Source: Candidatus Woesearchaeota archaeon
GTDB taxonomy: Archaea > Nanobdellota > Nanobdellia > Woesearchaeales > GW2011-AR4
Length of the DNA: 12,273 bases
Reading direction: 5' to 3'
Assembly (NCBI GenBank): GCA_019323655.1
Contig: JAHWGX010000054.1
Coordinates: 1-12,273, forward strand
The notes below the pieces were generated by a model that ran no database searches, was not told where the DNA came from, and worked only from the letters and a program-made list of their open reading frames with translations. Positions 1 through 7,354 of the stretch are shown in pieces (the stretch's first letter is position 1; each line of letters starts with the position of its first letter). The position numbers and the translations under genes are program-made.

Positions 1-70
1 CGATTTGCTGTTGTGTTTTCCCTTGTTTTTTCCATTTGAGAACAAGTTCTCGTGTTTGTAGGTTTATCAT
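1..70 (-). CDS. Transposase N-terminus (partial, cut by window edge)
   Basis: The minus strand from the ATG at 70-68 reads 23 codons to the window edge, starting MINLQTRELVLKWKKQGKTQ. A short charged helix followed by a KQGKTQQQI-type turn resembles the first helix-turn-helix of IS630-like or other HTH transposases (seen in sequence; family assignment is inference from only 23 residues). A TATA-like box at 93-100 on the same strand is centred about 26 bp before the ATG, so the native message is probably leaderless. The start codon lies in the loop of a 7-bp stem (58-79). An HTH regulator is also possible, but a transposase fits better because two other mobile-element genes are in the window. 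Confidence 0.55.
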   Translation of the reverse strand, partial: MINLQTRELVLKWKKQGKTQQQI

Positions 71-79
71 ATAACCTAC
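58..79 (-). repeat. Stem-loop with transposase start codon in the loop
   Basis: Perfect 7-bp arms at 58-64 and 73-79 (GTAGGTT/AACCTAC) flank the 8-nt loop 65-72. In the minus-strand RNA the loop is AUAUGAUA, which holds the AUG of the transposase. Only transcripts entering from upstream (plus coordinates above 79) would contain both arms. Confidence 0.6.
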
Positions 80-92
80 TAAACACCGCTAG

Positions 93-100
93 TATATAAA
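93..100 (-). promoter_or_regulatory. Archaeal TATA box of the left-edge transposase
   Basis: On the minus strand this reads TTTATATA. Its centre is about 26-27 bp upstream of the ATG at 70, the spacing expected between an archaeal TATA box and a leaderless start. The predicted transcription start (about 70) lies inside the hairpin at 58-79 and would leave out that hairpin's 5' arm. Inference from sequence only. Confidence 0.5.
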
Positions 101-211
101 TTATGCGTTATTTTTGTCTTATACTATTACCCCTGCAAAAACCTGCAGCATCTACACCGTTTCTGGTTATAAGCGAAAGGCTTTTAATTAGAGTAAATCT
201 ACTTTGCGAAA

Positions 212-221
212 TCAAATAAAA
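212..221 (+). promoter_or_regulatory. Possible weak TATA box for the wecC run
   Basis: The A/T-rich stretch TCAAATAAAA is centred about 25 bp upstream of the ATG at 241, the spacing of the clearer promoters in this window, and follows a GCGAAA purine-rich segment that could act as a BRE. The box is a poor match. The rest of 80-240 shows only short inverted repeats (90-96/120-126 and 133-137/144-148) and no gene. Confidence 0.3.
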
Positions 222-240
222 TCATTTGTTCCTAATAAAA

Positions 241-1512
241 ATGCCAAATTCAGTTGCAATTATTGGTCTAGGCTATGTGGGCTTGCCCTTAGCCTGCCTA
301 TGTGTAGAAAAAGGAATGCAGGTATATGGTGCAGACATAGACAAAAATAAGCTGTCTATGCTTAGTAAAGGGATTAGCCCAATTGATGATCCCTGCTTAA
401 ACGAAGAAGTCAAAAAAATAAAAGGAAAAATAACATTAACAGTAAATGTTGAAGAAGCTGTTAAAAGTTCTTCTGTCATTGTCATATGTGTTCCAACCCC
501 TGTTGATGAGGGGCATTTACCAGATCTAAAACTGCTAAAAGACGCTTGTGAATCTGTCTCAAAAGGCCTGCAAAAAGGCTCTCTAGTTGTTGTAGAATCA
601 ACAATTTTTCCTGGAACTGTAGAAGAGATTGTTCAGCCTATATTAAAAAAATCAAATGTCAATTTTCATCTGGCACATTGCCCTGAAAGGATAGACCCTG
701 GAAACAAGAAATTCACAATTAAAAATCTGCCAAGGGTGGTTGCAGGCATTGATGAAGAATCAACAAAAAAAGCTTCTGAGTTTTACAGCAGTATAATTGA
801 TGCGGATATTATGGAGCTAAACTCTGTTAAAGCGGCAGAGGCAACAAAGATAATGGAAAACACGTTTAGGGACATTAACATTGCTTTTGTAAATGAAATG
901 GCGAAAAGCTTTGACAAGGCAGGAATAGATATTTTGGAAGTCATTAAAGGCGCTTCAACAAAGCCATTTGCATTTATGCCCCACTACCCGGGTGCAGGCG
1001 TAGGAGGGCATTGCATTGCTGTGGACCCCTATTATCTGATTTCAAAAGCAAAGCAAATCGGATTTAACCATGATTTTTTGATTTTAGCAAGGAAGATAAA
1101 TGAAAGCATGCCTGCTTATGCAGTAGAGCTGCTGGAGAATGGGCTGAAAAAATTAAACACTGGCATTAAAGGTGCAAAAGTAGGGGTTCTTGGACTGGCT
1201 TACAAAGCCGATGTGGATGACATAAGGGAGAGCCCTGCACTAAAAGTCATTGAAATTTTAAAGGAAAAAGAAGCCCAAGTTTTTGTGTTTGACCCCTATA
1301 TAAAAAACAGGTCTAATGTTAATGATTTGAAGGAACTTCTGGAAAGATCTGATTATTTGATTTTAGTAACAGCGCATAAGGAATTCAAAAGCATGGATCT
1401 TGCCAAATTAAAGGAAAATAATGTCAGTATTATAATTGACGGGAGAAATTGTTTGGACAAAGAAAAGATAAAAAGCTTAGGCATTCTATATCACGGAATC
1501 GGGAGATCTTGA
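241..1512 (+). CDS. wecC: UDP-N-acetyl-D-mannosamine dehydrogenase (WecC-like nucleotide-sugar dehydrogenase)
   Basis: Predicted cytosolic enzyme that oxidises UDP-ManNAc to UDP-ManNAcA with two NAD+. The 423-residue product has the usual length and all three UDPG/MGDP dehydrogenase domains. The N-terminal Rossmann motif GLGYVG is at residues 9-14, and VICVPTPVD follows at about 81-89. Catalytic-region motifs include E119-S-T121 and the PGAGVGGHCIAVDPYYL loop at about 250-266 with nucleophile C258. The C-terminal UDP-binding segment contains GLAYKADVDDIRESPA. The ATG at 241 was chosen over a TTG at 226 because MPNSVAIIGLG places the Rossmann strand directly at the N-terminus. wecB lies in the converging operon, which supports ManNAc as the substrate over glucose or GlcNAc. 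A related 6-dehydrogenase specificity cannot be excluded. Confidence 0.88.
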   Translation: MPNSVAIIGLGYVGLPLACLCVEKGMQVYGADIDKNKLSMLSKGISPIDDPCLNEEVKKIKGKITLTVNVEEAVKSSSVIVICVPTPVDEGHLPDLKLLKDACESVSKGLQKGSLVVVESTIFPGTVEEIVQPILKKSNVNFHLAHCPERIDPGNKKFTIKNLPRVVAGIDEESTKKASEFYSSIIDADIMELNSVKAAEATKIMENTFRDINIAFVNEMAKSFDKAGIDILEVIKGASTKPFAFMPHYPGAGVGGHCIAVDPYYLISKAKQIGFNHDFLILARKINESMPAYAVELLENGLKKLNTGIKGAKVGVLGLAYKADVDDIRESPALKVIEILKEKEAQVFVFDPYIKNRSNVNDLKELLERSDYLILVTAHKEFKSMDLAKLKENNVSIIIDGRNCLDKEKIKSLGILYHGIGRS

Positions 1513-1519
1513 GTAAACA

Positions 1520-2377
1520 ATGGCAGACATATGTATCTCATGCAATTCAAATAAAAATATTAAACCTTTCAAAAACAACTCTTTTCTAGGCTATCCTGTA
1601 TATTTCTGCAGTAAATGCAGCCTCTATTTCTTTTACTCCCGAGACAAGGAAATAGAAAAGAAATGCAACGAATATTATGCATCCGAATACTGGAGCACAG
1701 TCCGGAAAAAATGGGATGAATCAAGAAAATCATTGAATCTCATCATTAAAGTCTTAAGATTCCTAAAAACCCAGCCCCTGCAGCAGTTATGGCATTACAG
1801 AATGATAAAGAAATACGTGCCTGCAAAAAAGTCAGGGAAATTTCTTGACATTGGTTGCGGGAAAGGGGAGTTTTTGGTCTTTTTCTCAAATAAAGGCTAT
1901 GATGCCTACGGTATAGAGCCTGACAAAGACAACGCAAGAAAAATTAATAAGTTATTCGGAAAAAATATATGTGTTAACGGCATAATTGAAAAGGTAGAAT
2001 TAAATAAAAAATTTGATGTTGTTTACCTCTGCCATGTTTTTGAGCATCTCATAAGGCCTGATAAGTTCATAGAAAAAATAAAAAAGAACCTAAGCCCTAA
2101 TGGAATAATATTTCTGGAAGTCCCAAACTGCGAAAACAGGAAAATTTTGCAGAATTCCGTAGAGCACCATCCCCACATTTACTGCTTCACGCACCAATCG
2201 CTAAAAAAATTATTTGAAAAGCATAATTATAAAGTGCTAAAGATTGGAATTTACTCGGAAATCCGCAAGAATCATCTGCTGATGTTCTTTCTTATGTTGC
2301 TTGGATTAAACAATTACAAAATGGCCCCAAAAGAGAAGGGGGAGAGAATTATCGTCATAGCAAAAAAACGAACATAA
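1520..2377 (+). CDS. Zinc-ribbon class I SAM-dependent methyltransferase
   Basis: A 285-residue protein starting 7 bp after wecC. Residues 1-35 form a treble-clef or ribbon-like metal site with two CxxC pairs (C5/C8 and C30/C33). A Rossmann methyltransferase domain follows: motif I FLDIGCGKGEF at 108-118, the acidic end of beta-2 in GIEPD at 131-135, FDVVYLCHVFEHL at about 165-177, and LSPNGIIFLEVPN at about 191-203. This is the Methyltransf_23-type layout common in surface-polysaccharide loci, often methylating a sugar hydroxyl or a carboxyl; the substrate here is unknown. It sits in one run with wecC and the toroid gene, so glycan tailoring is likely. There is no strong Shine-Dalgarno before the ATG, and translation may be coupled to wecC. 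Confidence 0.85.
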   Translation: MADICISCNSNKNIKPFKNNSFLGYPVYFCSKCSLYFFYSRDKEIEKKCNEYYASEYWSTVRKKWDESRKSLNLIIKVLRFLKTQPLQQLWHYRMIKKYVPAKKSGKFLDIGCGKGEFLVFFSNKGYDAYGIEPDKDNARKINKLFGKNICVNGIIEKVELNKKFDVVYLCHVFEHLIRPDKFIEKIKKNLSPNGIIFLEVPNCENRKILQNSVEHHPHIYCFTHQSLKKLFEKHNYKVLKIGIYSEIRKNHLLMFFLMLLGLNNYKMAPKEKGERIIVIAKKRT

Positions 2378-2398
2378 AACTAAAACGCATATAATACC

Positions 2399-3580
2399 AT
2401 GGTAATAAAAAAATACTCCAAGTATCTGGATTCCTTGGCAATGAAAGGTTCCCCCTTCTATCTATCAAAAGAAATTCTAAAAGACTTACTAAACATCAGA
2501 AATAAAATAAAATCTAACGAAAAGCACATTAAAGCGGCAGTAAACTGGCTGCTAACTGCCCAGCAGGCAAACAATGATGGCGGTGTAGCTGCTCTTTATT
2601 CCCTCTACGAAGGATGGCACGCCTCCTATTCTGAAACAACTGGATACATAATACCGACTATGTTTAATTATTACCATGAAACAAAAGATGAAAAAATCAG
2701 GCAAAGCGCTGTAAGGATGGCTGACTGGGAGCTGACAAAACAAATGCCTGATGGAGCTTTTCCCGGAGCTGCAAATGGAAATAAAGAGCTCCCGATTGTA
2801 TTTAATACCGGCCAGGTGATTTTTGGTATGGCTATGGCGTATCAGGAGACAAAGAATGAAAAATACAAAAAATCTGCAGTTAAAGCTGCTGATTGGCTTG
2901 CAGGCATTCAGAACAAAGACGGATGCTGGGATAAATGCACTTACCTGAATCAGGTGCATACCTACAACACAAGAACCGCATGGTCTTTGTTAAAGGTCCA
3001 TAAAATAACAAAGAAAGAGATTTACAAAAAAGCTGCAGTAAAAAACATAGAATGGGCATTAAAGCAGCAGCTTGGCAACGGCCAGTTCATGCATAACGCT
3101 TTTCATGAAAATCAGGAACCCTTGCTGCATACCATTGCTTATGCCATTAGAGGAATATTGGAAGCAGGAATTTACTTAAAAAATAAAGTGTATATAAGTG
3201 CTGCAAAAAAACCGGCAGATGTTTTGCTGAAAAAACAAAGAAAAGACGGCTCATTGCCAGGAAGCTTTGATAAAAACTGGAACAGCTCTGTCTCCTGGAG
3301 CTGCCTTACCGGAAACTCCCAAACATCAATAATATGGCAAAAATTGTATTCCATCACCAAAAATAAAGGTTATTTAATTGCAGCCAAAAAAATAAACGCT
3401 TATATGAAATCAACACAGGATATTCATTCAGGAAATAAAAGTATAAGGGGGGCAATTAAAGGCGCTTATCCGATATACGGATGGTATGCTCCCTTTAGCT
3501 TTCCCAACTGGGCCGCTAAATTCTTTATAGACTCTTTAATGCTGGAAAGTGATTCAAGCATAGCAGATAAGCTATGTTAA
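2399..3580 (+). CDS. Six-hairpin alpha/alpha-toroid protein, probable polysaccharide- or lipid-modifying enzyme
   Basis: A 393-residue soluble protein with no signal peptide. An internal repeat recurs about six times: an A-V-K-x-x-x-W helix and a Q-x-x-D-G turn at about 47-62, 104-123, 160-177, 213-230, 268-289 and 328-354. These alternate with inner-helix segments such as SETTGYIIPTM (78-88), FNTGQVIFGMAMAY (135-148), YNTRTAW (189-195), LLHTIAYAIRG (241-251) and CLTGNSQ (302-308). This is the pattern of an (alpha/alpha)6 barrel as in six-hairpin glycosidases, glucuronyl C5-epimerase C-terminal domains and terpenoid-cyclase-like folds. Conserved polar residues in the inner segments could line a pocket. 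No family signature fixes the reaction. Position after a methyltransferase and a uronic-acid-forming dehydrogenase suggests action on the locus glycan (inference). Confidence 0.75.
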   Translation: MVIKKYSKYLDSLAMKGSPFYLSKEILKDLLNIRNKIKSNEKHIKAAVNWLLTAQQANNDGGVAALYSLYEGWHASYSETTGYIIPTMFNYYHETKDEKIRQSAVRMADWELTKQMPDGAFPGAANGNKELPIVFNTGQVIFGMAMAYQETKNEKYKKSAVKAADWLAGIQNKDGCWDKCTYLNQVHTYNTRTAWSLLKVHKITKKEIYKKAAVKNIEWALKQQLGNGQFMHNAFHENQEPLLHTIAYAIRGILEAGIYLKNKVYISAAKKPADVLLKKQRKDGSLPGSFDKNWNSSVSWSCLTGNSQTSIIWQKLYSITKNKGYLIAAKKINAYMKSTQDIHSGNKSIRGAIKGAYPIYGWYAPFSFPNWAAKFFIDSLMLESDSSIADKLC

Positions 3581-3587
3581 AAGTTTT

Positions 3588-4490
3588 CTAATGGATAATT
3601 CTAGAAGCAACCTTATCCAGCATTCTTGCTAACCAGGGCAAATACCTCAAAAATGGGTAAATAAGCATATTAAAAAGCTTGAAAATAAGCTTATCATTTT
3701 TCAAAAGAAAATAAATATCCTCATCCAAAAGCTTATATCCCTCTTTAAACAAAACATCAGATTCTGCCATCAAAATAGTGCCGTTGCCTAACCTGACCTC
3801 TTTCATCAGCCCTTTTTTCAAAAGATGCTTTTCAAGCCTGGAAAATGAGCTGAAGAAAAAGCTATACTTGTAATAAAAAGTAATCTCATCTTCATATTCC
3901 TTTCCATGCGCTTTTACCATTCCCCTAAATTTTCTCATATGCCTATAAGGAACTTTATGCGCTTGCTCGATATAATGGATGAATGTGCATGACTGAAAAG
4001 GCGCGCCTAAAAAGATAATTTTTCCGTTAAGCTTGTGCAATTTGCCGAAAATAGACTCCTTATCAAAAGCGTCCTTGCTTATTCTTAACAAATTCTTCTT
4101 ATGCTTGCCCCATATAGCAACAGAGTGGTTGGGGTATGTTGTTCTGCTTACATCCTTTTGCTTTCTGAAAAACTCAGTCAAAATTCCCACAGTTGATTTA
4201 GTATTATCCACATCATACATTTCATTTTTGTCAAAGCTATATGTAAATGTAGGCATTACTATTGTTCCGTTGGTGCCAACACACTCTTTAATGGAATCTA
4301 TTAAATTCTGCAAAAGAAAATTCCTGTCAAACGTGCACAATTTGCCAAACGCAGAAATGCGCGAATGGACAAAAACAGTATCTCCCTTTTTAACGCCGGC
4401 TTCCTTCAGCGCATTAACAAAGTCAAAGTAATATATCTTCTTGCCTTCAGCCTCAAACAAAGGTTCGCTCTGGTTCTTTTTCATTTTCAT
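3588..4490 (-). CDS. AAC(3)-family N-acyltransferase, probably acting on an amino sugar
   Basis: A 300-residue member of the aminoglycoside 3-N-acetyltransferase family (Antibiotic_NAT). Recognisable segments are GVKKGDTVFVHSRISAFG (32-49), GTIVMPTFTYSF (75-86), STVGILTEFFR (99-109), SRTTYPNHSVAIWG with the conserved H122 (115-128), and GKIIFLGAPFQSCTFIHYIE with H172 and E175 (156-175). The C-terminal 35 residues are hydrophobic/basic and may touch the membrane. Many relatives outside resistance elements sit in polysaccharide loci. Here the gene overlaps the MaoC-like gene by 4 bp (ATGA) and is last in an operon with ACP and FkbH, so transfer of an acyl group from ACP or CoA to an amino-sugar nitrogen is more likely than drug resistance. 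A second ATG lies two codons downstream. The stop is 7 bp from the convergent toroid gene stop. Confidence 0.82.
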   Translation of the reverse strand: MKMKKNQSEPLFEAEGKKIYYFDFVNALKEAGVKKGDTVFVHSRISAFGKLCTFDRNFLLQNLIDSIKECVGTNGTIVMPTFTYSFDKNEMYDVDNTKSTVGILTEFFRKQKDVSRTTYPNHSVAIWGKHKKNLLRISKDAFDKESIFGKLHKLNGKIIFLGAPFQSCTFIHYIEQAHKVPYRHMRKFRGMVKAHGKEYEDEITFYYKYSFFFSSFSRLEKHLLKKGLMKEVRLGNGTILMAESDVLFKEGYKLLDEDIYFLLKNDKLIFKLFNMLIYPFLRYLPWLARMLDKVASRIIH

Positions 4491-4912
4491 AGAATTTGCA
4501 CAGTCCCGTTACCCCTGAATACGCATTCTGCATCATTTCTAAACATCTCAGTTTTTATTTCAACAAATTGTGTCGATTCCACCTTATTAACCACCTCCCC
4601 AACAACAGTGATTTTGTCCCCGATAAAAAAAGGTTTTATAAAATTTGAAGTCTGCTTTATGCATATAGAGCTCCCACCTGGAAGATATTCCCCGTAAAGC
4701 CTGGAAAGAAAGCTAGTAAGCATAAACGCATAGCCTATTTTTTTCTCGAACTTTGTTTTTGAGCAAAATTCATCGTCGCGATGTATCGGGCTGAAATCCC
4801 CGGATAAATTTGAAAAGGAATCATGCAGTTTCTCTCCTATAAAGACCTCAAATTCAGCTTTGTCTCCAATCTTAATCTCTGAAAATGATTTTGCTTTGTT
4901 TCTATGCTCCAT
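4487..4912 (-). CDS. MaoC-like hot-dog-fold dehydratase
   Basis: A 141-residue single hot-dog protein, the usual size of R-specific enoyl hydratase (MaoC/PhaJ-like) proteins. The hydratase signature is visible as FSNLSGDFSPIHRDDEF (33-49), with catalytic candidates D39 and H44. The common N of the GDxNPxH motif is S41 here. The helix continues as GYAFMLTSFLSRL (60-72), and the C-terminal half has the expected strands (SNFIKPFFIGDKITVVGEV). Members act on CoA- or ACP-bound hydroxyacyl/enoyl thioesters. Between ACP and AAC(3), it probably handles an acyl-ACP intermediate (inference). There is no ketoacyl synthase or ketoreductase nearby, so the substrate is unlikely to come from a full FAS-type cycle encoded here. 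It starts 17 bp after the ACP stop and overlaps the next gene by 4 bp. Confidence 0.82.
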   Translation of the reverse strand: MEHRNKAKSFSEIKIGDKAEFEVFIGEKLHDSFSNLSGDFSPIHRDDEFCSKTKFEKKIGYAFMLTSFLSRLYGEYLPGGSSICIKQTSNFIKPFFIGDKITVVGEVVNKVESTQFVEIKTEMFRNDAECVFRGNGTVQIL

Positions 4913-4929
4913 TTTGCCCTTTAATTGCT

Positions 4930-5160
4930 TTAAGTTCCCTGCCTTTTCCTGCTGACTACTTCGCTTAAATCCTTGAAGGTTCTTATCTTCTCAATTTCTG
5001 AAGCAGTGAACTTTATTCCTAATTTTTTTTCAATTTCGCTGATAAGCAGCAGGTGATTAAATGAGTCCCATTGCTCTGTATTCTCCTTAACCAAGGTATC
5101 ATTTACCTTACTTAGGTCTATATTAAGCACCCTTGCTGTAATGTCTTTTAAATTTTCCAT
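4930..5160 (-). CDS. Acyl carrier protein
   Basis: A 76-residue ACP-like protein of typical size. The phosphopantetheine attachment site is S33 in the WDSFNHLLLISEIE segment (31-44). The standard D-S-L motif reads D-S-F, as in many stand-alone ACPs of polysaccharide and specialised pathways. Helix 1 (LKDITARVLNIDLSKV) and the terminal TFKDLSEVV helix fit the four-helix ACP fold. The ATG directly abuts the fkbH stop codon with no intervening base, implying translational coupling and matched expression. Archaea generally lack bacterial type II fatty-acid synthesis, so this ACP probably serves the neighbouring FkbH-like, MaoC-like and AAC(3) enzymes, with activation by the AcpS encoded two genes upstream. 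Confidence 0.88.
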   Translation of the reverse strand: MENLKDITARVLNIDLSKVNDTLVKENTEQWDSFNHLLLISEIEKKLGIKFTASEIEKIRTFKDLSEVVSRKRQGT

Positions 5161-6975
5161 TTACTGTGCCTCAACAACCTTAATAAAATCAGGTGATTTA
5201 TATTCCCTGGCCAGATCATATTCCCAAATCTCCATTTCCTTTTCTTTTTTAATTAATTTAAAGTGGTTATCCTTGAAAAAATCCTTTGCGACAACGTTTT
5301 TCTTGGTAGGAATAAATTCCCCGATCATTGCTTTAGCCTTTTCTTTCTTTGCTTCTTTTAGGACATATGCCAATAATGCCTCCTCAACCCTTCTCCCGAT
5401 TACCCTGCAGCTCAGCAAAAAAGTGTCTATTCTCCACTTATCCCTGCCTTTTTCCGCTATTGCCGCTCCGGTAATGCCGTTATCCCCGAATTTGTCCTCA
5501 ACTTTTATTGACACAACAAGAAACTTATTGCTCGCTGAAAACTTCTTAATGTCTTCTTCCATATATCTTCTTGTAGTCATATTAAATTGGTTTGTTTTTT
5601 GGGTAAGCTGAGAAATTCTTGGTATGTTAAAAGAATTTGATTTTTCAATTTTTACGGCCATTTCCAGATTTTTAAGGTATCCTGTTATGTCTGTTGCGGC
5701 TTTTTGCAATTCTGTCCTTTTTCTTTGCTCTGCATACATCTTCCCCTTTTTCTTGTCCTCTTCTGTAATCTGCAGTGTATTAAAGTCATTTATTTCCATT
5801 AAGGTTTTCAGGTAAAGGGAAGGGTCCCCTGGCATCTCTGCCACAAGAACTTCTGGAAGTGCCTTCCTTATAATCTCCCTGCTTAGCTTGTCATCGTCGA
5901 TAAAAACCATGCTGTCCAGTCCGATGTTAAGCTCCTCTGCAATTGCCTTCATATTGGATATCTTGTCATTCCAGTTTACCTGCATAGCGGCAAAATGCTC
6001 TTCTTTGAGAATCATATCCGGATGTTTCCTGAAAACTTCCAAAGCATCGTTAAGATTGTTTTTGCTGTTGACTGCTAATATTATGCCGCGATTAAACAAA
6101 GAAAGAAGATATTTTTGAAACTCCAAAAATGGCCTGCCTTCCGGATTATGCCCTAATTTTATCCCTCCTAACCCATCCTCCCCAATAATCCCCCCCCACA
6201 GGGTATTGTCCAGGTCTAAAACAATGCATTTTTTGGAAAGGGACATTAAAGGCTTTATGTATGCAAGATATTCGTTGCATAGTTCTGGCATATACTGCAA
6301 ATCCAGTTTTATATCCCCCAGATAATACATCTTATAATCCATAATATTCTGTTTTCCGATTTTGGAACAAAAAGCGTCATAATCAAAAACAAAAACCTGG
6401 CCATCAGGCTTGAAAGCATCTCTCAAATTATTATTAAAGGTTTTTATAGACTGGATAAAGCCAAATCCCTGCTTGTTTTCAAGTATCCCTAAAGGAGAAA
6501 ATAATGGGACCTCAAGATTATGCACCAATATTTTTGCATTAGAGTTTTCTTTTATTTTCGTAAGCAATGATTTAAGCTCATTTAACTTTTCGCCAACAAA
6601 AGACTTTCTTTGTTCATCAGAAACCGAATAAGGCAAAAAATATTTTTCCCCTAAAATTGCCCTTGTATCCAAAAAAAGGATTATTAAATCTGGTTTAAAC
6701 TTATATAAGTCGCTGTTTGCATTAAGGATTTCCTGGGCATATTGGTTGTAATCACCGACATAAATTTCTGGAAAGATATCAATCTGGCAGCATTTCACAA
6801 ATAAAGTCTCTTTTATCCCCCTAATGGTAAAGCTTGACAATAATGCAATTTTAATCCTTTTTACACCATTTAATTCTATTTTTTTTATTTTTTCTTTTAT
6901 CTCCTCATATTTATTAATATAATCCGCCACTCCGCCAATCTTCCCTGATGGAATTATTTCCTTAATTTTACCCAT
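5161..6975 (-). CDS. FkbH-like HAD-IIIC protein (putative acyl, possibly glyceryl, transfer to ACP)
   Basis: A 604-residue three-part protein. Residues about 40-240 form the FkbH N-terminal SGNH/Rossmann-like domain (IKIALLSSFT, DLIILFLDTRAILG). Residues about 250-400 are the HAD-IIIC domain: the nucleophile motif LDLDNTLWGG has D254 and D256, and AVNSKNN and VFIDDD (357-362) follow. Residues about 445-600 are GNAT-like, including RISQLTQKTNQFNMTTRRY and IDTFLLSCRVIGRRVEEALL. Characterised FkbH proteins dephosphorylate 1,3-bisphosphoglycerate and load glyceryl on an ACP; that role here is inference, strengthened by the adjoining ACP gene. The usual DDNPxER segment reads DDDKLSR, a variation at this site. 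The ATG at 6975 was chosen over a TTG at 7002; it overlaps the acpS end by 8 bp. Confidence 0.87.
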   Translation of the reverse strand: MGKIKEIIPSGKIGGVADYINKYEEIKEKIKKIELNGVKRIKIALLSSFTIRGIKETLFVKCCQIDIFPEIYVGDYNQYAQEILNANSDLYKFKPDLIILFLDTRAILGEKYFLPYSVSDEQRKSFVGEKLNELKSLLTKIKENSNAKILVHNLEVPLFSPLGILENKQGFGFIQSIKTFNNNLRDAFKPDGQVFVFDYDAFCSKIGKQNIMDYKMYYLGDIKLDLQYMPELCNEYLAYIKPLMSLSKKCIVLDLDNTLWGGIIGEDGLGGIKLGHNPEGRPFLEFQKYLLSLFNRGIILAVNSKNNLNDALEVFRKHPDMILKEEHFAAMQVNWNDKISNMKAIAEELNIGLDSMVFIDDDKLSREIIRKALPEVLVAEMPGDPSLYLKTLMEINDFNTLQITEEDKKKGKMYAEQRKRTELQKAATDITGYLKNLEMAVKIEKSNSFNIPRISQLTQKTNQFNMTTRRYMEEDIKKFSASNKFLVVSIKVEDKFGDNGITGAAIAEKGRDKWRIDTFLLSCRVIGRRVEEALLAYVLKEAKKEKAKAMIGEFIPTKKNVVAKDFFKDNHFKLIKKEKEMEIWEYDLAREYKSPDFIKVVEAQ

Positions 6976-7354
6976 GATTTTCAGTCTCCATTGCAATAGC
7001 AAATGCCACAGTCTTATCTTCGCAATGCGACAAGCTGATATGCACCTCTAGGTTATTGCAGTTATCCTCATTTATCCTGACTTTCGGCACCTTGTTTTCA
7101 TTATTAACTATTTCCACTTTTTTGTAATCCATATTCAGTTTGCCTATGCCGCTTAACGCCTTAATAACCGCTTCCTTTCCGGCATATCTCGCAGCAAGAT
7201 GGCTTGCTGCATTTTTATTGGAATAGCAATAGGACAGCTCTTTCTCTGTAAAAATTTTATTCAAAAATATTTTATCCTTATCCGGGTCCAGCCTTCCAAA
7301 TCTGGCTATGCTTTCTATGTCAGCACCCACCCCAAAATTTTTAATCCTTTGCAT
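6968..7354 (-). CDS. acpS: Holo-ACP synthase (4'-phosphopantetheinyl transferase)
   Basis: A 128-residue AcpS-type protein. It transfers 4'-phosphopantetheine from CoA to the ACP serine. Visible motifs are GVGADIESIARFG with metal ligand candidate D12 (8-20), IFTEKELSYC (34-43), HLAARYAGKEAVIKAL with K60-E61 (52-67) and VHISLSHCEDKTVAFAIA (104-121). These are the three conserved AcpS blocks in order, at the usual family length. The start codon lies 14 bp inside the 3' end of wecB, and the stop overlaps the fkbH start by 8 bp. Its presence with only one ACP gene argues that the locus carries its own carrier-activation enzyme rather than relying on a housekeeping fatty-acid system. Confidence 0.9.
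   Translation of the reverse strand: MQRIKNFGVGADIESIARFGRLDPDKDKIFLNKIFTEKELSYCYSNKNAASHLAARYAGKEAVIKALSGIGKLNMDYKKVEIVNNENKVPKVRINEDNCNNLEVHISLSHCEDKTVAFAIAMETENHG

Noticed and set aside
90..148. Short inverted repeats 90-96/120-126 and 133-137/144-148 as IS terminal repeats or an attachment site
   Set aside because: Arms of 5-7 bp in AT-rich DNA are expected by chance, and the other end of the left IS is outside the window.
2389..2398. GCATATAATA as a TATA box for the toroid gene
   Set aside because: Too close to the ATG (about 10 bp) for archaeal initiation; the gene is more likely part of the wecC run.
2552..2959. 135-codon frame opposite the toroid gene
   Set aside because: Internal repeats of the toroid coding strand explain its openness; no start signal.
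3581..3587. Terminator between the convergent toroid and AAC(3) genes
   Set aside because: Only a short TTTT run and no stem; archaeal U-tract termination here is possible but not supported strongly enough to list.
3588..4490. AAC(3) gene as an antibiotic resistance determinant
   Set aside because: Operon context with ACP, FkbH and WecB points to glycan acylation, and the gene is not on the IS element.
5141..5611. Open frame on the plus strand opposite fkbH and the ACP start
   Set aside because: Antisense shadow of two well-supported genes; low-complexity Ser/Leu/Phe-rich translation with no family motif.
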